Below, in pieces: positions 19,210 through 28,563 of a DNA stretch of 64,000 nucleotides (the stretch's first letter is position 1; the number at the start of each line of letters is the position of its first letter). Location: positions 652,589-716,588 of the forward strand of contig CAJNDS010001780.1 of NCBI GenBank assembly GCA_905221605.1, given 5' to 3'. The notes beneath the pieces are model-generated. The model saw nothing but the letters and a program-made list of their open reading frames with translations, had not been told where the DNA came from and ran no database searches. The stretch is from Symbiodinium natans (taxonomy: Eukaryota; Sar; Dinophyceae; Suessiales; Symbiodiniaceae). The position numbers were made by a program, and so were the translations under genes.

Positions 19210-19274
19210 CCCTAAACCCTAAACCCTAAACCCTAAACCCTAAACCCTAAACCCTAAACCCTAAACCCTAAACC
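19210..19274 (-). repeat. telomere-type array (C-rich on +)
   Basis: Nine CCCTAAA units abutting the G-rich block head to head, so 18828-19274 could fold back on itself. Confidence 0.95.
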
Positions 19275-19498
19275 GGCTAGGGTCGATTTGTTAAGAGGGT
19301 TAGGATTCTGCAGTGTTTGGTCGGGGCTCAAAAATCGGAAAACCCAAAACTCCACACCCCTGCATACACCCCTAAACCCTGAACCTTAAACCCCTAATAA
19401 ACCCCAAACCCCAAACCCTAAACCCTACACCCCAAACCCTAAACCCTAAACCCTAAACCCCGTGAAGCCCTAAACTGACACCCTTAAACCATGCGCAG

Positions 19499-19555
19499 GA
19501 GTTGGTCTCGACCAGCAGCAGACAGATCTGCTGCTACCTGGCTGGGAAAGCGTCC
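19499..19555 (+). CDS. candidate mini-exon
   Basis: Acceptor ATGCGCAG|G, then phase-0 ELVSTSSRQICCYLAGKAS and TAG. Unrecognised. Confidence 0.28.
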
Positions 19556-19761
19556 TAGGCCCAACCCCAACCTAAGCCCCTGAACCCTTAGGGTTTAGGG
19601 TTTAGGGTTCAGGGTTTAGGGTTTTGGGTTTAGGGTTTAGGGTTTAGGGTACTAAGCCCCTTAACCCTAAAGCCTGAAGACTACAAAAAAGGCCAAGAGC
19701 CCTATAGACCGTATTCGCCTCATATTACATCCTGCAGCCAGAACCCCGTAAGCCTTACTAG

Positions 19762-19849
19762 AAACCATCTGAGTGGCTGCTTTACATAGATGACTTTCAT
19801 GACTCAATTGCTCGGGACCCGGCCTCCAAAGGGGATCCTTTCTTTACAG
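19762..19849 (+). CDS. candidate exon
   Basis: Reads KPSEWLLYIDDFHDSIARDP then ASKGDPFF after an in-frame TAG. Acidic and aromatic; unrecognised. Confidence 0.3.
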
Positions 19850-19998
19850 CGCAGAGTTTAAGGTCTGACGGTCTAACCCTAAGACACACCCCGCAGGCCC
19901 TAAACCCCCAGCTGAGGACCCTAAACTCCGAACCCTATTTTTACACCCCATACACCAATCGTGGCTGAACGGAAAGACAGCAGGGCCACAGTCGGAAC

Positions 19999-20154
19999 AT
20001 GTTGAGGGTTCAGGCTCTTGTGGCTTCGGGCTCTGGATGTTTTTCGTGTGGCGGCCATGCCTTGCCGAAACTTGTTTCAGTTCTTCGGGTCGATCAAGGG
20101 ATACGAAAATTGAAGAGACATTTCATCCTTCTTCCCTTGCAGAACAAAACCTGA
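19999..20154 (+). CDS. small open frame, 51 aa
   Basis: ATG to TGA, MLRVQALVASGSGCFSCGGH then ALPKLVSVLRVDQGIRKLKR and a short tail. CFSCGGH gives a Cys/His cluster. The segment after GTTCAG|G may be the true exon. Confidence 0.28.
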   Translation: MLRVQALVASGSGCFSCGGHALPKLVSVLRVDQGIRKLKRHFILLPLQNKT

Positions 20155-20350
20155 AAGGTCGTTACAGGGTCACAAGGGTGTAAGGCTCCTTCGTGGCATT
20201 GATCCCAGACCTGGTTTCGTCAGACTTGAACCCTCAACCCTGAGCCTTAAACCCTCCACCCCACAAGCCGAAACCCCCCCTTAATCCTCCACCCTCAACC
20301 CTACAAGCCTTACTAGCCCAAGCCCCTAAACCCCAGAGTGTTTGGAGGAC

Positions 20351-20535
20351 GAACAGTCCTTAATAGGCATTCTAGTACCCCTTATTCAGGACCCTAAACC
20401 TTAAACCCTAAACCCTAAACCACCAACCCCTAAACCCTAAACCCTAAAACCTAAGCCCTAAACCCTAAACCCTAAACCCTAAACCCTAAACCCTAAACCC
20501 TAAACCCTAAACCGTGTTAGTGGGGAACATCCCAA
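20351..20535. mobile_element. foldback element, family A, with telomere-type insert
   Basis: Left part GAACAGTCCTTAATAGGCAT and right end GTTAGTGGGGAACATCCCAA match family A, but about 115 bp of CCCTAAA units (20396-20513) separate them where intact copies have about 10 bp. Confidence 0.7.
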
Positions 20536-20537
20536 GC

Positions 20538-20612
20538 AGAGTGGTGCAAAGGCTCCGTGGCCTGCCGAATTTAGAAGAGCCGGCAGCCTGCCCTGAGTGC
20601 CTCGGAGCGGAA
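20538..20612 (+). CDS. candidate mini-exon with CPEC
   Basis: Reads RVVQRLRGLPNLEEPAACPE then CLGAE. CPEC is a zinc-knuckle-like half site. Starts immediately at the end of the family A element (CCCAAGCAG) and ends at a G-rich array. Confidence 0.35.
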
Positions 20613-20669
20613 GGGGGGGTTTAGGGTTTAGGGTTCAGGGTTTAGGGTTTAGGGTTCAGGGTTAGGGGT

Positions 20670-21050
20670 TTGGGGTCTAGGGTTTGGGGTGTAGGGTTTG
20701 GATTTGAAAGACATTGCTGTTGTCGGCCCCGAAAGCAATCCACTTGCCGAAGCAAGGCCGTGCTGTGTCGTTTTGTCTTGGGGCGTGTGCCGGTCGCTGA
20801 AGTCATTGGGTCCAGTAGTGAGACGCTGGTTCTTGCCGTTGGGGCTTTATGGGGCTTTGCCCATGACCATCAACAAGGAACTGCACTAATAATTCGTGAG
20901 ACTGGAGCTAGTCTTAGGACAACCCATGTGGGAGTGAGTTTTTTCCGGGCTTGTAACAGGCGCCGGGGGGTCCCTCCGCGACAAAGGTTTGTAACAGACG
21001 GGCCCCGTTCGCGACAACCCTCCCCCGCGACAAGGCTACAATACCATTGA
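20670..21050 (+). CDS. open frame of 126 aa, probably exon plus repeat
   Basis: The first 60 codons contain a plausible stretch AVLCRFVLGRVPVAEVIGSS then SETLVLAVGALWG. From 20858 on the sequence is the CGCGACAA repeat, so the full-length frame is probably not a gene. Unrecognised. Confidence 0.25.
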   Translation: MGSRVWGVGFGFERHCCCRPRKQSTCRSKAVLCRFVLGRVPVAEVIGSSSETLVLAVGALWGFAHDHQQGTALIIRETGASLRTTHVGVSFFRACNRRRGVPPRQRFVTDGPRSRQPSPATRLQYH

Positions 21051-21180
21051 ATTTTCTCATTGCCAGACTCGATGCGACCTTGATGCGTGTCTGCAGCAAC
21101 TTTCACTCTCAGTCCGCGACAAGGCCTGCGACAGGGCGCGACATACCCGCGACAACCCGCGCGACTGCTCGAGCCAGCAG
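20858..21180. repeat. CGCGACAA-rich interspersed repeat, copy 1
   Basis: Begins ATGACCATCAACAAGGAACT and carries GCGACAA six to eight times with TTGTAACAG words. Part of the same material recurs at 21370-21535. Confidence 0.6.
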
Positions 21181-21369
21181 GTGCCCATCCGTAGGACAAC
21201 CTTGAACGAGAATCCCAAGGTTCATTTTTTTATATACAGGGTTCAAGGTTTGTTGCTCTCCGGCAAAATCCCTGCGGTCCCTAAACCCTTCATCCGAAAC
21301 CCCAACCCTAAACCTAAACCCTTTACCCTAAACCCTTACAAAACCCAAATAAGAAAATTGGGTTCAAAG

Positions 21370-21535
21370 TAGCGGCGCGACAAACGTATGAAACAACCTG
21401 CCCGCGACAAGGCTTGTAACAGAGGGGGCGGGGGACCCCCCGCGACAACCCGAATTTTGACCCACCCCCATGTTAACCCGATTAAAAACTATGACCATCA
21501 ACCAGGAACTGCACGTAAAAATCTTAAACGCTCGA
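21370..21535. repeat. CGCGACAA-rich interspersed repeat, copy 2
   Basis: Contains CCCGCGACAAGGCTTGTAAC and ends with ATGACCATCAACCAGGAACT, the word that begins copy 1, so the block order is permuted. Confidence 0.6.
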
Positions 21536-21988
21536 GCCTTAATCCTGCTTCTCGCGCCAGGTTGCGACTTCTGAACATGCTCCAGGACACTGATAGGGTT
21601 GTAGGGGTGTAGGGTTTAAGGTTTAGGGTTTAGTTGCTTCATGGGTTTGGGTTTTGAGGTTTGTGGCTTTAGGGGGGTCTCCTGAGGGCTTTTTGGCGGC
21701 TTTGAGTTTCGGGGTGTAGGGATATTTTTGTTTGTTTTGGAGTTGGGAGCTTCGGAGTTTTGGGCTTTAGGGTTGTAGGGTTTGGGCTGTTTGGGGGGAG
21801 TGTTTGGGGTGGACAGTCAGAGCCTCAATCCCGATCCCTAAACCTAAGGGTTGAGGGTTTAGGGTTTAGGGTTTAGGGTTTAGGGTTCAGGGGTCAGGGG
21901 ACCTATCTAACCAGCGGAAGCCCTAGTACTGCAAAGTCGTGCCGAATATGGGACGGCTCCGTCTTTTAAGTTGGAGGGGTGGTGTATT

Positions 21989-22170
21989 CATGGGTTCCCC
22001 TACTACCTCCCCTCTTTTTTGCGGTTTAGAGTTTAGGGTTTAGGGGTACTGCCCCCCTTTGTGCTACCCCCGCCCCCTCCCCCTCCCTAGGCAAGGCGTT
22101 TTAGGGATAATTCAGCCTAGGTAAAGTTATTTAAGGGTGGAACCTAGGGGGGGGTAGTATAGAGGGGGTG
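21989..22170. mobile_element. foldback element, family E, telomere-type insert in left arm
   Basis: Left end TCATGGGTTCCCCTACTACC as in 33848, then TTTAGAGTTTAGGGTTTAGGGG interrupts the arm; the core CTAGGCAAGGCGTTTTAGGGAT and right arm GGGGTAGTATAGAGGGGG follow. Confidence 0.65.
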
Positions 22171-22190
22171 TCGGGCCCTTTTCAAAGTCT

Positions 22191-22313
22191 ATGGTTCTTG
22201 GGATCTTGTGTGTGACTGGGCGATGTTTCGTCGTGAGGACTAGCCTACATGGGGCTCAGAACTTCGTCTTTGGTACAGAGGTGATGGTAGGTCGCCAGTT
22301 TGATGGATGCTGA
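22191..22313 (+). CDS. small open frame, 40 aa
   Basis: ATG to TGA: MVLGILCVTGRCFVVRTSLH then GAQNFVFGTEVMVGRQFDGC. Hydrophobic start could be a signal-like segment. Unrecognised. Confidence 0.25.
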   Translation: MVLGILCVTGRCFVVRTSLHGAQNFVFGTEVMVGRQFDGC

Positions 22314-22425
22314 TACTGCTTCTGGCCCTTTATCGTTTGTGGAGACAAGCCCTAAACCCTGAACCCTACACCCTAAACCCTAAACCCTAAACCCTTAACC
22401 CTAAACCTCTGATGGCCCCCTGAAG

Positions 22426-22479
22426 CCCTGTGGGTTGAGGAGCATCGAGCAGAGCGTCGGCTGGATGAACCGGGCGAAG
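22426..22479 (+). CDS. candidate mini-exon
   Basis: Boundaries CTGAAG and GCGAAG|GC; reads LWVEEHRAERRLDEPGE. Charged helix-like. C-rich left, G-rich right. Confidence 0.32.
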
Positions 22480-22484
22480 GCCGG

Positions 22485-22567
22485 CCTTTAGGGTTTGGGG
22501 TTTGGGGTTTGGGGTTTAGGGTTTAGGGTTTAGGGTTTAGGGTTTAGGGTTTAGGGTTTAGGGTTCA
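22485..22567 (+). repeat. telomere-type array (G-rich on +)
   Basis: Three TTTGGGG then about eight TTTAGGG units. Confidence 0.95.
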
Positions 22568-22978
22568 GAAGTTTCGGGGATGTAGGGGTTTTAGGAGGGG
22601 TTAGGGGTTTAGGTTTAGGGGTTTGGGGTTTAGGTGGCTAGGGTTTCGGGTTTGAGGGGCAGTAGGGGTTCAGGGTTTCAGGTTTAGGGTTCCGGGGTTT
22701 TAGGGGCTGTGGGGGCTTTACGGTTTTTAGGGGCTTTAGGTGTTTTAGGGGTTCTGGTGGTTCTAGGGGTTTTAGGGGTTTTTGAGGTTTGAGGCCAACA
22801 GCCTGTACCCTCAGCTTTGGCCTTTCAAACCCTAAACCTCAAGCCCCTAAGCCCAAAACTCCAAACCCCCAACGCCCAAACCTTAGACTCTAAACCCTAA
22901 ATCCTAAACTGCACACCCTCAAGCGTCTATGGGTAGTTCTCCAAATGGGTCCTTTTATGGGTCCCCTATATAGTACGC

Positions 22979-23082
22979 ACCCTAAACCCTAAACCCTAAA
23001 CCCTAAACCCTAAACCCTAAACCCTAAACCCTAAACCCTAAACCCTAAACCCTAAACCCTAAACCCTAAACCCTACCCCTAA
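22979..23082 (-). repeat. long telomere-type array (C-rich on +)
   Basis: About fourteen CCCTAAA units, nearly perfect. Confidence 0.97.
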
Positions 23083-23084
23083 AC

Positions 23085-23150
23085 AAGAACACCCAAAGCA
23101 CATCTCAGCACGTGCTCTGGGGATTTGAAGGGGCATCATCATGCCGGCAA
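23085..23150 (+). CDS. candidate mini-exon
   Basis: Reads NTQSTSQHVLWGFEGASSCR then Q between a C-rich and a G-rich array. Confidence 0.28.
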
Positions 23151-23216
23151 GGGTTTGGGGGTTAGAGTTTAAGGTTTAGGGTTTAGGGTTTAGGGTTTAG
23201 GGTTCCCACAGTAGGG

Positions 23217-23336
23217 GTACCCCTTTTGGCAGTTCCAATCGTGAGAATCATAGTTGTTTTTGGGGCTCTAAACACTGATAATGGTGTTCTACGTAAGGTT
23301 TTTGAGGGTTTGGAGAAACCGACGCGAGTGCTTTAG
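23217..23336 (+). CDS. open frame, possible terminal exon
   Basis: VPLLAVPIVRIIVVFGALNT then DNGVLRKVFEGLEKPTRVL and TAG. The first half is strongly hydrophobic, perhaps a membrane segment. Confidence 0.28.
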   Translation, partial: VPLLAVPIVRIIVVFGALNTDNGVLRKVFEGLEKPTRVL

Positions 23337-23431
23337 GGTTCAGGGTCGGGTTTGGGATTCAAAGTAAGAATGGCTTCATCCCAGAACTTGGTTTGCAGAA
23401 AAGCTGCCCCCTCTCCCGCCCTAAACCTTAA

Positions 23432-23527
23432 ACCCGAAACCCTAAACCCTAAACCCCAAACCCCAAACCCCAAACCCTAAACCCTAAACCCTAAACCTGA
23501 ACCCTAAACCCTAAACCCTAAACCCTA
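23432..23527 (-). repeat. telomere-type array (C-rich on +)
   Basis: About thirteen units with three CCCCAAA in a block. Confidence 0.95.
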
Positions 23528-23534
23528 TCCACAG

Positions 23535-23593
23535 ATCTGGCATGGCAGCGAGCTATCCAGTTTGAGTATGCCACATGGAAGCAAGACTGCTTC
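23535..23593 (+). CDS. candidate mini-exon
   Basis: After CCACAG the frame reads DLAWQRAIQFEYATWKQDCF; two Trp, two aromatic pairs and a Cys make a chance frame less likely. C-rich left, G-rich right. Confidence 0.38.
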
Positions 23594-23751
23594 GGGTTTA
23601 GGGTTCCGGGTTTGGGGTTTAGGGTTTAGTGTTTAGGGTTTAGGGTTTAGGGTTTCCTTCGCCAGCTCAAGGCCCGTAGTGAGTTCCAGGTTCCAGCTCA
23701 GGGCTGGTAATGGGTTCCATGAACCTGCTTTTGGTAGTGTTTCCCTAAACC

Positions 23752-23832
23752 CTAAACCCCAAACCCCAAGCCCCAAGCCCCAAACCCCAAACCCTAAACC
23801 CTAAACCCTAAACCCTAAACCCTAAACCCTAA
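23752..23832 (-). repeat. telomere-type array (C-rich on +)
   Basis: Five CCCCAAA/CCCCAAG then about seven CCCTAAA units. Confidence 0.95.
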
Positions 23833-23895
23833 GAGAAAACTTTCCTGTTCCGCCTCTTGTCGCGCTTGGGGGTCAAGTATCTTGCTGGGTTTCAG
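23833..23895 (+). CDS. candidate mini-exon
   Basis: 21 codons: EKTFLFRLLSRLGVKYLAGF then Q. A diverged DNA relative (TCGCCTCTTGTCAGCTTGGG) lies at 26370-26405, so this island may be duplicated. Confidence 0.33.
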
Positions 23896-24355
23896 GGTCC
23901 AGGACTTACAGGGACCCTCTAAACCAAAAGCCCTTAAACCCAAGCCCCTAAACCCTCAACCCCCAACCCCTAAACCCTAAACCCTAAACCCTAAACCTTA
24001 AACCCTAAACCCTAACCCATAAACATGTAAACCCTAAACCCTCAACCCTAAACCCTGAACCCTGAACAAGCTAGGGGGCGCCATAGCGCGTTGCCACGCC
24101 GTCTCTTGGACTGGGTTTTGGAGTACCGTACTAACTTTTTTTTCGGTTTAGGGGCTAGGTTCAAAAGGGTTTACGGATTAGAGGTTGAGAGGTTCAGCGG
24201 TGTAGGATTTTTGGAGTTTAGGGGTTTAGAAGTTTAGGGGTTGAGGTGCCTTAGGGGTTTGACTGAACCTCAGGAGTTAGGGTTATAGGGGTTCAGGGTT
24301 TAGGGGTTTAGAAGTTGACGGGTTGAGGGGGTTGGGGGTTGAATTGAACCTCAGG

Positions 24356-24455
24356 AACGGGCTCTCCTCCGACGTCGTCGGAACTCAGCGACGATGCGCG
24401 AGTTGGAGCATCTCGGCCCCAGTGAAAGGAGCCCAAGCTTTGGCTGCTCTCGCAC
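24356..24455 (+). CDS. candidate exon
   Basis: Reads ALLRRRRNSATMRELEHLGP then SERSPSFG; GC-rich, ends at GCACAG|GG before a G-rich array. A second frame is also open. Confidence 0.28.
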
Positions 24456-24576
24456 AGGGTTTAGGGTCTAGGGTGTAGGGTTTAGGGTTCAGGGTTTAGG
24501 GTTTAGGGTTTAGGGTTTCGGGTTAGTGTACCAAGAATCATACATGGAGCCTCTCGCAACACCTCAAGTGCAGTAG

Positions 24577-24678
24577 AAATCGAACCTCGGCCCGAAGTTG
24601 CGTTCTGCCAACCACATCAACTCCCAGGTGTCAGGCTTCTCAGGATTGAAGAGGTTGCTGAGGGACTTTGCTGGGGGT
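24577..24678 (+). CDS. candidate exon
   Basis: After an in-frame TAG the frame reads KSNLGPKLRSANHINSQVSG then FSGLKRLLRDFAGG. Amphipathic C-terminal half; unrecognised. Confidence 0.35.
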
Positions 24679-24689
24679 GTGACGGGGGG

Positions 24690-24780
24690 GTTTAGGGTTT
24701 AGGGTTTAGGGTTTAGGGTTTAGGGTTTAGGGTTTAGGGTTTAGGGTTTAGGGTTTAGGGTTTAGGGTTTAGGGTTTAGG
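24690..24780 (+). repeat. long telomere-type array (G-rich on +)
   Basis: Thirteen perfect TTTAGGG units. Confidence 0.97.
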
Positions 24781-24883
24781 GGGATGACCCTCAAACCCAA
24801 GGCTCACCTCTAACGACCGTACTCATTTCGGGGCCCTTCGAATGGAGCTCGTCATATGAGGCATCAGAATTTTAGCCGAGTGT

Positions 24884-24945
24884 TAGGGTTTAGGGTTTAG
24901 GGTTTAGGGTTTAGGGTTTAGGGTTTAGGGTTTAGGGTTTAGGGT
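24884..24945 (+). repeat. telomere-type array (G-rich on +)
   Basis: About nine units. With the array at 24690 it encloses an island (24791-24858) reading SNPRLTSNDRTHFGALRMEL. Confidence 0.95.
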
Positions 24946-25323
24946 TAGCAAGCTGGGTGGAGTTGAAGCCTGTAAGGTCTCAGGGCATCAGGGGGGTCTG
25001 GGGGTTCAGGGTGCAGGGATTGGGGTGATTAGGATCTAGAGTTGAGGACTTGGGGTGTCCATGGTTCAAGGTTGCGCACCCCTTATAGGCTACAAGTTGT
25101 TGGTCTTCACACTGGCGCGACTTCCTTCCCAGAACTAGACTTTGTATATCGCAGCAGGATCCTTAGTACACTCGGGAATAGTGCCTTAACTATAATGGAT
25201 ATTCCCTAAACTGTCCTAGGATCATTGTCATTTCTTGTGGGGAGTTTCCTGATTATATAGCTTCGGTGGTATTAGGAATATTCCTTACTGGACCCCTAAA
25301 CCCTAGCCCTAAACCCTAAACCC

Positions 25324-25406
25324 TAATTATTTTGGAAGCTCTGAAAACCCTAGCCCTAAACCCTAAACCCTAAACCCTAAACCCTAATAATTATTTTGGA
25401 AGCTCT
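25324..25406. repeat. direct repeat flanking a telomere-type array
   Basis: TAATTATTTTGGAAGCTCTG occurs at 25324-25343 and 25387-25406; between them lie only CCCTAGC/CCCTAAA units. Confidence 0.85.
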
Positions 25407-25499
25407 GGATTCTTGTGCAGATGGTACCCAGGAATCTCAACACCCAGCGCAGGCTGCGGGCTTCGGGCTGCACAGAGGGTCATGGGTCTTGGGTTTTGG

Positions 25500-25680
25500 G
25501 ATTTTGGGGGGTTTAGGGTTTAGGGTTTTGGGATGTTTTGGGGTTTAGGGTTTAGGGTTTTGGTTTTTTTGGGGGTTTAGGGTTTAGGGTTTTGGGCTTT
25601 TTGTGGTTTAGGATTTAGGGGGTTAGGGTTTTGGGATTTTCGAGTTTAGGTTTTAGGGTTGGGGGGGGGGGGGGGTTAGG
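25500..25680 (+). repeat. degenerate telomere-type block plus G run
   Basis: TTTAGGG units separated by TTTTGGGATTTTGG words, ending in about 14 G at 25660-25674. Confidence 0.8.
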
Positions 25681-25864
25681 CCTTAACATGAGAACCCACA
25701 ACCTGTTTTGTTGTAGGCCTTTGCTATAAGGCTCCTCATATGGTTCTTAGGTAACCTACATGGAATTAGGCGTTGCGTTCTTAAGGTAGAGCTTAGGGTT
25801 TCGGGTTTAAGGTTCAGGGTTTCGGGTTTTGGGGTTTCTCGGGTCTGGGTGGAGGGTGCAGTAC

Positions 25865-26005
25865 CCTGAACCCTAAACCCTGAGCCCTAAACCCTCAACC
25901 CTCAACCCTAAACCCGAAACCCCAAACCCCAAACCCCAAACCCCAAACCCTAAACCCTCAACCCTCAACCCTAAGCCTTATAAGCCCTAAACCCTAAACC
26001 CTAAA
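25865..26005 (-). repeat. telomere-type array (C-rich on +), mixed
   Basis: CCCTAAA, CCCTCAA, CCCCAAA and CCCTGAG units. Confidence 0.9.
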
Positions 26006-26118
26006 CCGCACCGTTTAAATTTTGGGTGTTCGGGGATGGTCATGGGACTCTGCCCTAAGGTGGCATCCTCGGGTACGGGGGCCATAGGGAGTATATTTAA
26101 GGGAAGCCTTTCGGGGTA

Positions 26119-26245
26119 ATTGCTGAGTAGCTGGGTGAGTAATTACACTTTACACTTTTTGGGATACGATCATCCCCTGTAGAATCCTAAACCCTAAACT
26201 GGAAGTGTACACTTTTGGGGGGGCTTATGAACTCAGCAACTAAGC
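26119..26245. mobile_element. foldback element, family G, with short telomere-type insert
   Basis: TGCTGAGTAGCTGGGTGAGT and TATGAACTCAGCAACTAAGC termini, core ACACTTTxxGGGATAC. Relative to 35821-35915 it has extra CCTAAACCCTAAAC in the centre. Confidence 0.6.
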
Positions 26246-26584
26246 TTTAGGGGTACGAGTCTTAATCCCTTGAGATTCTGTGTCTTCAGGGCTTCAGGGG
26301 TTTAGGGTTCAGGGTTCAGGGTTTAGGGTTTAGGGGGCCCTGCAGCCCTACAAGCCCTGAATGTTTTCGTCTCGCCTCTTGTCAGCTTGGGGGCGCGAGT
26401 ATTGAGAGAAGGCCCCGAAGCTCCCAACCCCAAAAACCCTAAACCCTAAACCCTAAACCTTAACCCCCCCCCCAAAGTATGTAAAAAAGGGTCTTGTGCT
26501 TGAATTTATGGGGTTTGGGCTCTTTGTCTTACATACTTTGGGGGGGGGTCCAGGTAAACCCTAACAACCCCAGCCATGTCGCAG

Positions 26585-26659
26585 GGAAGGGCTTGTGCCC
26601 ATCAAGAACTGCCCACGCTGTCGCCACCCGACGGATCGAGCTGCGAGCTCAGCTCAAAG
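26585..26659 (+). CDS. candidate exon with CPRC-x-H zinc half-site
   Basis: Acceptor GTCGCAG|G and donor CTCAAAG|GT. One leading base, then EGLVPIKNCPRCRHPTDRAA and SSAQ. NCPRCRHP resembles the last ligand pair of a RING/RBR module. A second frame (VAGKGLCPSRTAHAVATRRI) is also open across it, so the call is not certain. Confidence 0.35.
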
Positions 26660-26970
26660 GTTCTTTTGTGGCTCTGGGTCGCTACCCTAAAGCTCGAAAG
26701 CCCTAAACCCGAAAGCCCTAAAGCCCTAAGCCCTAAAGCCCTAAAGCCCTAAGCCCTAAGCTTAAAGCCCCAAGCCCTGACCCTGGTGTAGGGCTCTAGT
26801 TCTCTAGGATTCTTAGCTTGCTTTTGGGTGCCTTGAGGGTGCTCTAGATTCCTCGTGCTTGGGGGCTTTTGGGTCCTAGGGCTGGGTTTGGGTTTAGGGT
26901 TTAGAGTTTAGGGTTTCGAGTTTAGGGTTTGGGGTTTAGGGTTTAGGGTTTAGGGTTTAGGGCTGTAAGC

Positions 26971-27075
26971 ATGACCAGCAGTGGCGGCTTCGACTTTCCG
27001 ACCACGCAAGCTTGCCATGAGGCCGTAGGTGTCCTTTCGAGCATCTCTATGTTGGGTTCGTGTTTTCGGGTTTAG
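26971..27075 (+). CDS. small open frame, 34 aa
   Basis: ATG to TAG: MTSSGGFDFPTTQACHEAVG then VLSSISMLGSCFRV. The stop lies in a TTTAGGG unit, so the real exon may be spliced before it. Confidence 0.28.
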   Translation: MTSSGGFDFPTTQACHEAVGVLSSISMLGSCFRV

Positions 27076-27214
27076 GGTCTAGGGTTCAGGGTTCAAGGTC
27101 TAAGGTAGGGTTTAGGGGATAGGGTTTAGGGTTTAGGGTTTAGGGTTTGGGGTTTGGGGTTTAGGGTTTGAGCAACCTACCTGGGCTCATTTACCTACTG
27201 TTTTGGAGGTTATG

Positions 27215-27435
27215 GCGATTATGGCCTAGAATTTTGGGTTGATGGAGTCACAGGTAAAGTGAAATTACCATTTGTCGGGCTATAGGTTAAAGAACTTAAG
27301 AAAATTAAGTTGCCATTCCAACGCTATGTGTTAGAAGAACTTTGTGAAGTTAAGTCACCACAATAGGGTTATAAGTTATCAAGAAACCATCGAATATCCG
27401 TTTTATGTTAACTTACTTTCAGGTCGTTATAACAA
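27215..27435. other. AT-rich spacer without a gene
   Basis: Two diverged tandem units of about 63 bp (GTGAAATTACC...AGAACTTAAGAA and AGTTAAGTCACC...GTTATCAAGAA). All frames are closed within short distances. Confidence 0.35.
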
Positions 27436-27662
27436 GAGCCCATCAACAGCAACCCTATAGCACCTGCCTCAAGGCCCAAGTATCCTAAGCCCTCAGCCCC
27501 CTTCAACTGTTCTTACAGCGAGGGGAACCTCCGAAAGACGAAACACGAACCCTGAACCCGAAACCCAATGAATCCCAGTAGCAAGGGCAAGGTGTGCTTT
27601 GCAAAGCCTGTAGGCACTTTTGGCAGAGCGCAGAACCCCAAACCTTAAAAACCCACCCTATC

Positions 27663-27773
27663 AAGACGTTTCGGGCTTGGCAGGGGGCGGGGTTGAAATT
27701 CATGGGTTTCAAGGGGATGAGCTTGGCAAAACTTTACGCTCCTTCATTAAGACCCCTAAGATCTAGACCCTAA
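27663..27773 (+). CDS. open frame, 36 aa
   Basis: KTFRAWQGAGLKFMGFKGMS then LAKLYAPSLRP and a repeat-coded tail to TAA. Basic/aromatic; unrecognised. Confidence 0.28.
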   Translation, partial: KTFRAWQGAGLKFMGFKGMSLAKLYAPSLRPLRSRP

Positions 27774-28161
27774 CCCACTTCGTGAATCCTAAGCCCCAAA
27801 CCGGAAATCCTAAACCCTAAACCCTTGACCCTACACCCTAAACCCTAGGCCCTAAAGTGGTCGCCTTGACTGGTTGTAGGGTCCACGCCTTGCCATTCGT
27901 GAGGGACGCTTGCAGGAACCAAGGTTCAGGGTTCAGGGTTAGGGCTCGGGGTTTAGGGTTTAGGGTTATAGGGTTTAGGGCTTAGGGTTATAGGGTTATA
28001 GGGTTTAGGTATTAGGGTTTTGGTTTTAGGGCTTAAGGTGGGCTTTTTTTCGGGTTTAGGGAATCGATCTGGACTCAACTGCCGGATTTTTAATCGAGGG
28101 GCTTAGGGTTTGGCTCGCGAGCCGCCGGGGTTTAGGGTTTAGGGTTTAGGGTTTAGGGTTT

Positions 28162-28398
28162 GCGGCTGAAGCGGTGCGGTGGGACAGGCAGCAGGCCTGG
28201 GTGCAGGCCCGGGCACGGGCGCAGGCAGCCAGTTCTTTTGGGGAGAAGCTGGCGTGTACGGTTGTGATGGCCCGGCTGGCCAGGGAGGCCGGGGAGGATT
28301 TCGACATGGAGGCGGCGACTGGGGAGGAGGCAGCCAGGGAGGAGAGTGCGACGACTGGGAGTGCCAGAAACACTGCGGACACTGCGGACACCATCAGT
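28162..28398 (+). CDS. candidate long exon, Ala/Glu-rich
   Basis: About 79 codons open between a G-rich array and the next array: AAEAVRWDRQQAWVQARARA, then QAASSFGEKLACTVVMARLA, then an acidic Ala/Thr-rich tail. Strong helix-forming composition. GC-rich codons match the RCC1-like gene. The minus strand is open too but reads as Ala/Ser-rich shadow. Confidence 0.4.
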
Positions 28399-28486
28399 TT
28401 AGGGTTTAGGGTTCAGGGTTCAGGGTTTAGGGTTTAGGGCGAGAGGTTTAGGTTTCAGGGTTCAGGGTTTAGGTGTTGGCCAAAAG

Positions 28487-28563
28487 GTCTACGCAGCCTC
28501 AAAGTTGCCTTCACCATGCGCTGAGGTTGATGGGTGCAACATCATGACCTGCACGATTTGCAG
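28487..28563 (+). CDS. candidate exon, RBR/RING2-like Cys motif
   Basis: Acceptor CCAAAAG|G, phase 0. Reads VYAASKLPSPCAEVDGCNIM then TCTIC and possibly RARPPG. GCN-x-MTC-x2-C is the hallmark of the second RING (Rcat) or IBR of RBR E3 ligases, where GCNHMTC is usual; here Ile replaces His. Donor choice (TGCAG|GG or CCAG|GG) is unclear. Could belong with the zinc-site islands at 26585 and 30636. Confidence 0.38.

Noticed and set aside
28146-28394. 82-codon minus frame opposite the Ala/Glu-rich exon
   Set aside because: Ser/Ala-rich with no charged balance; likely the antisense shadow of the better composed + frame.
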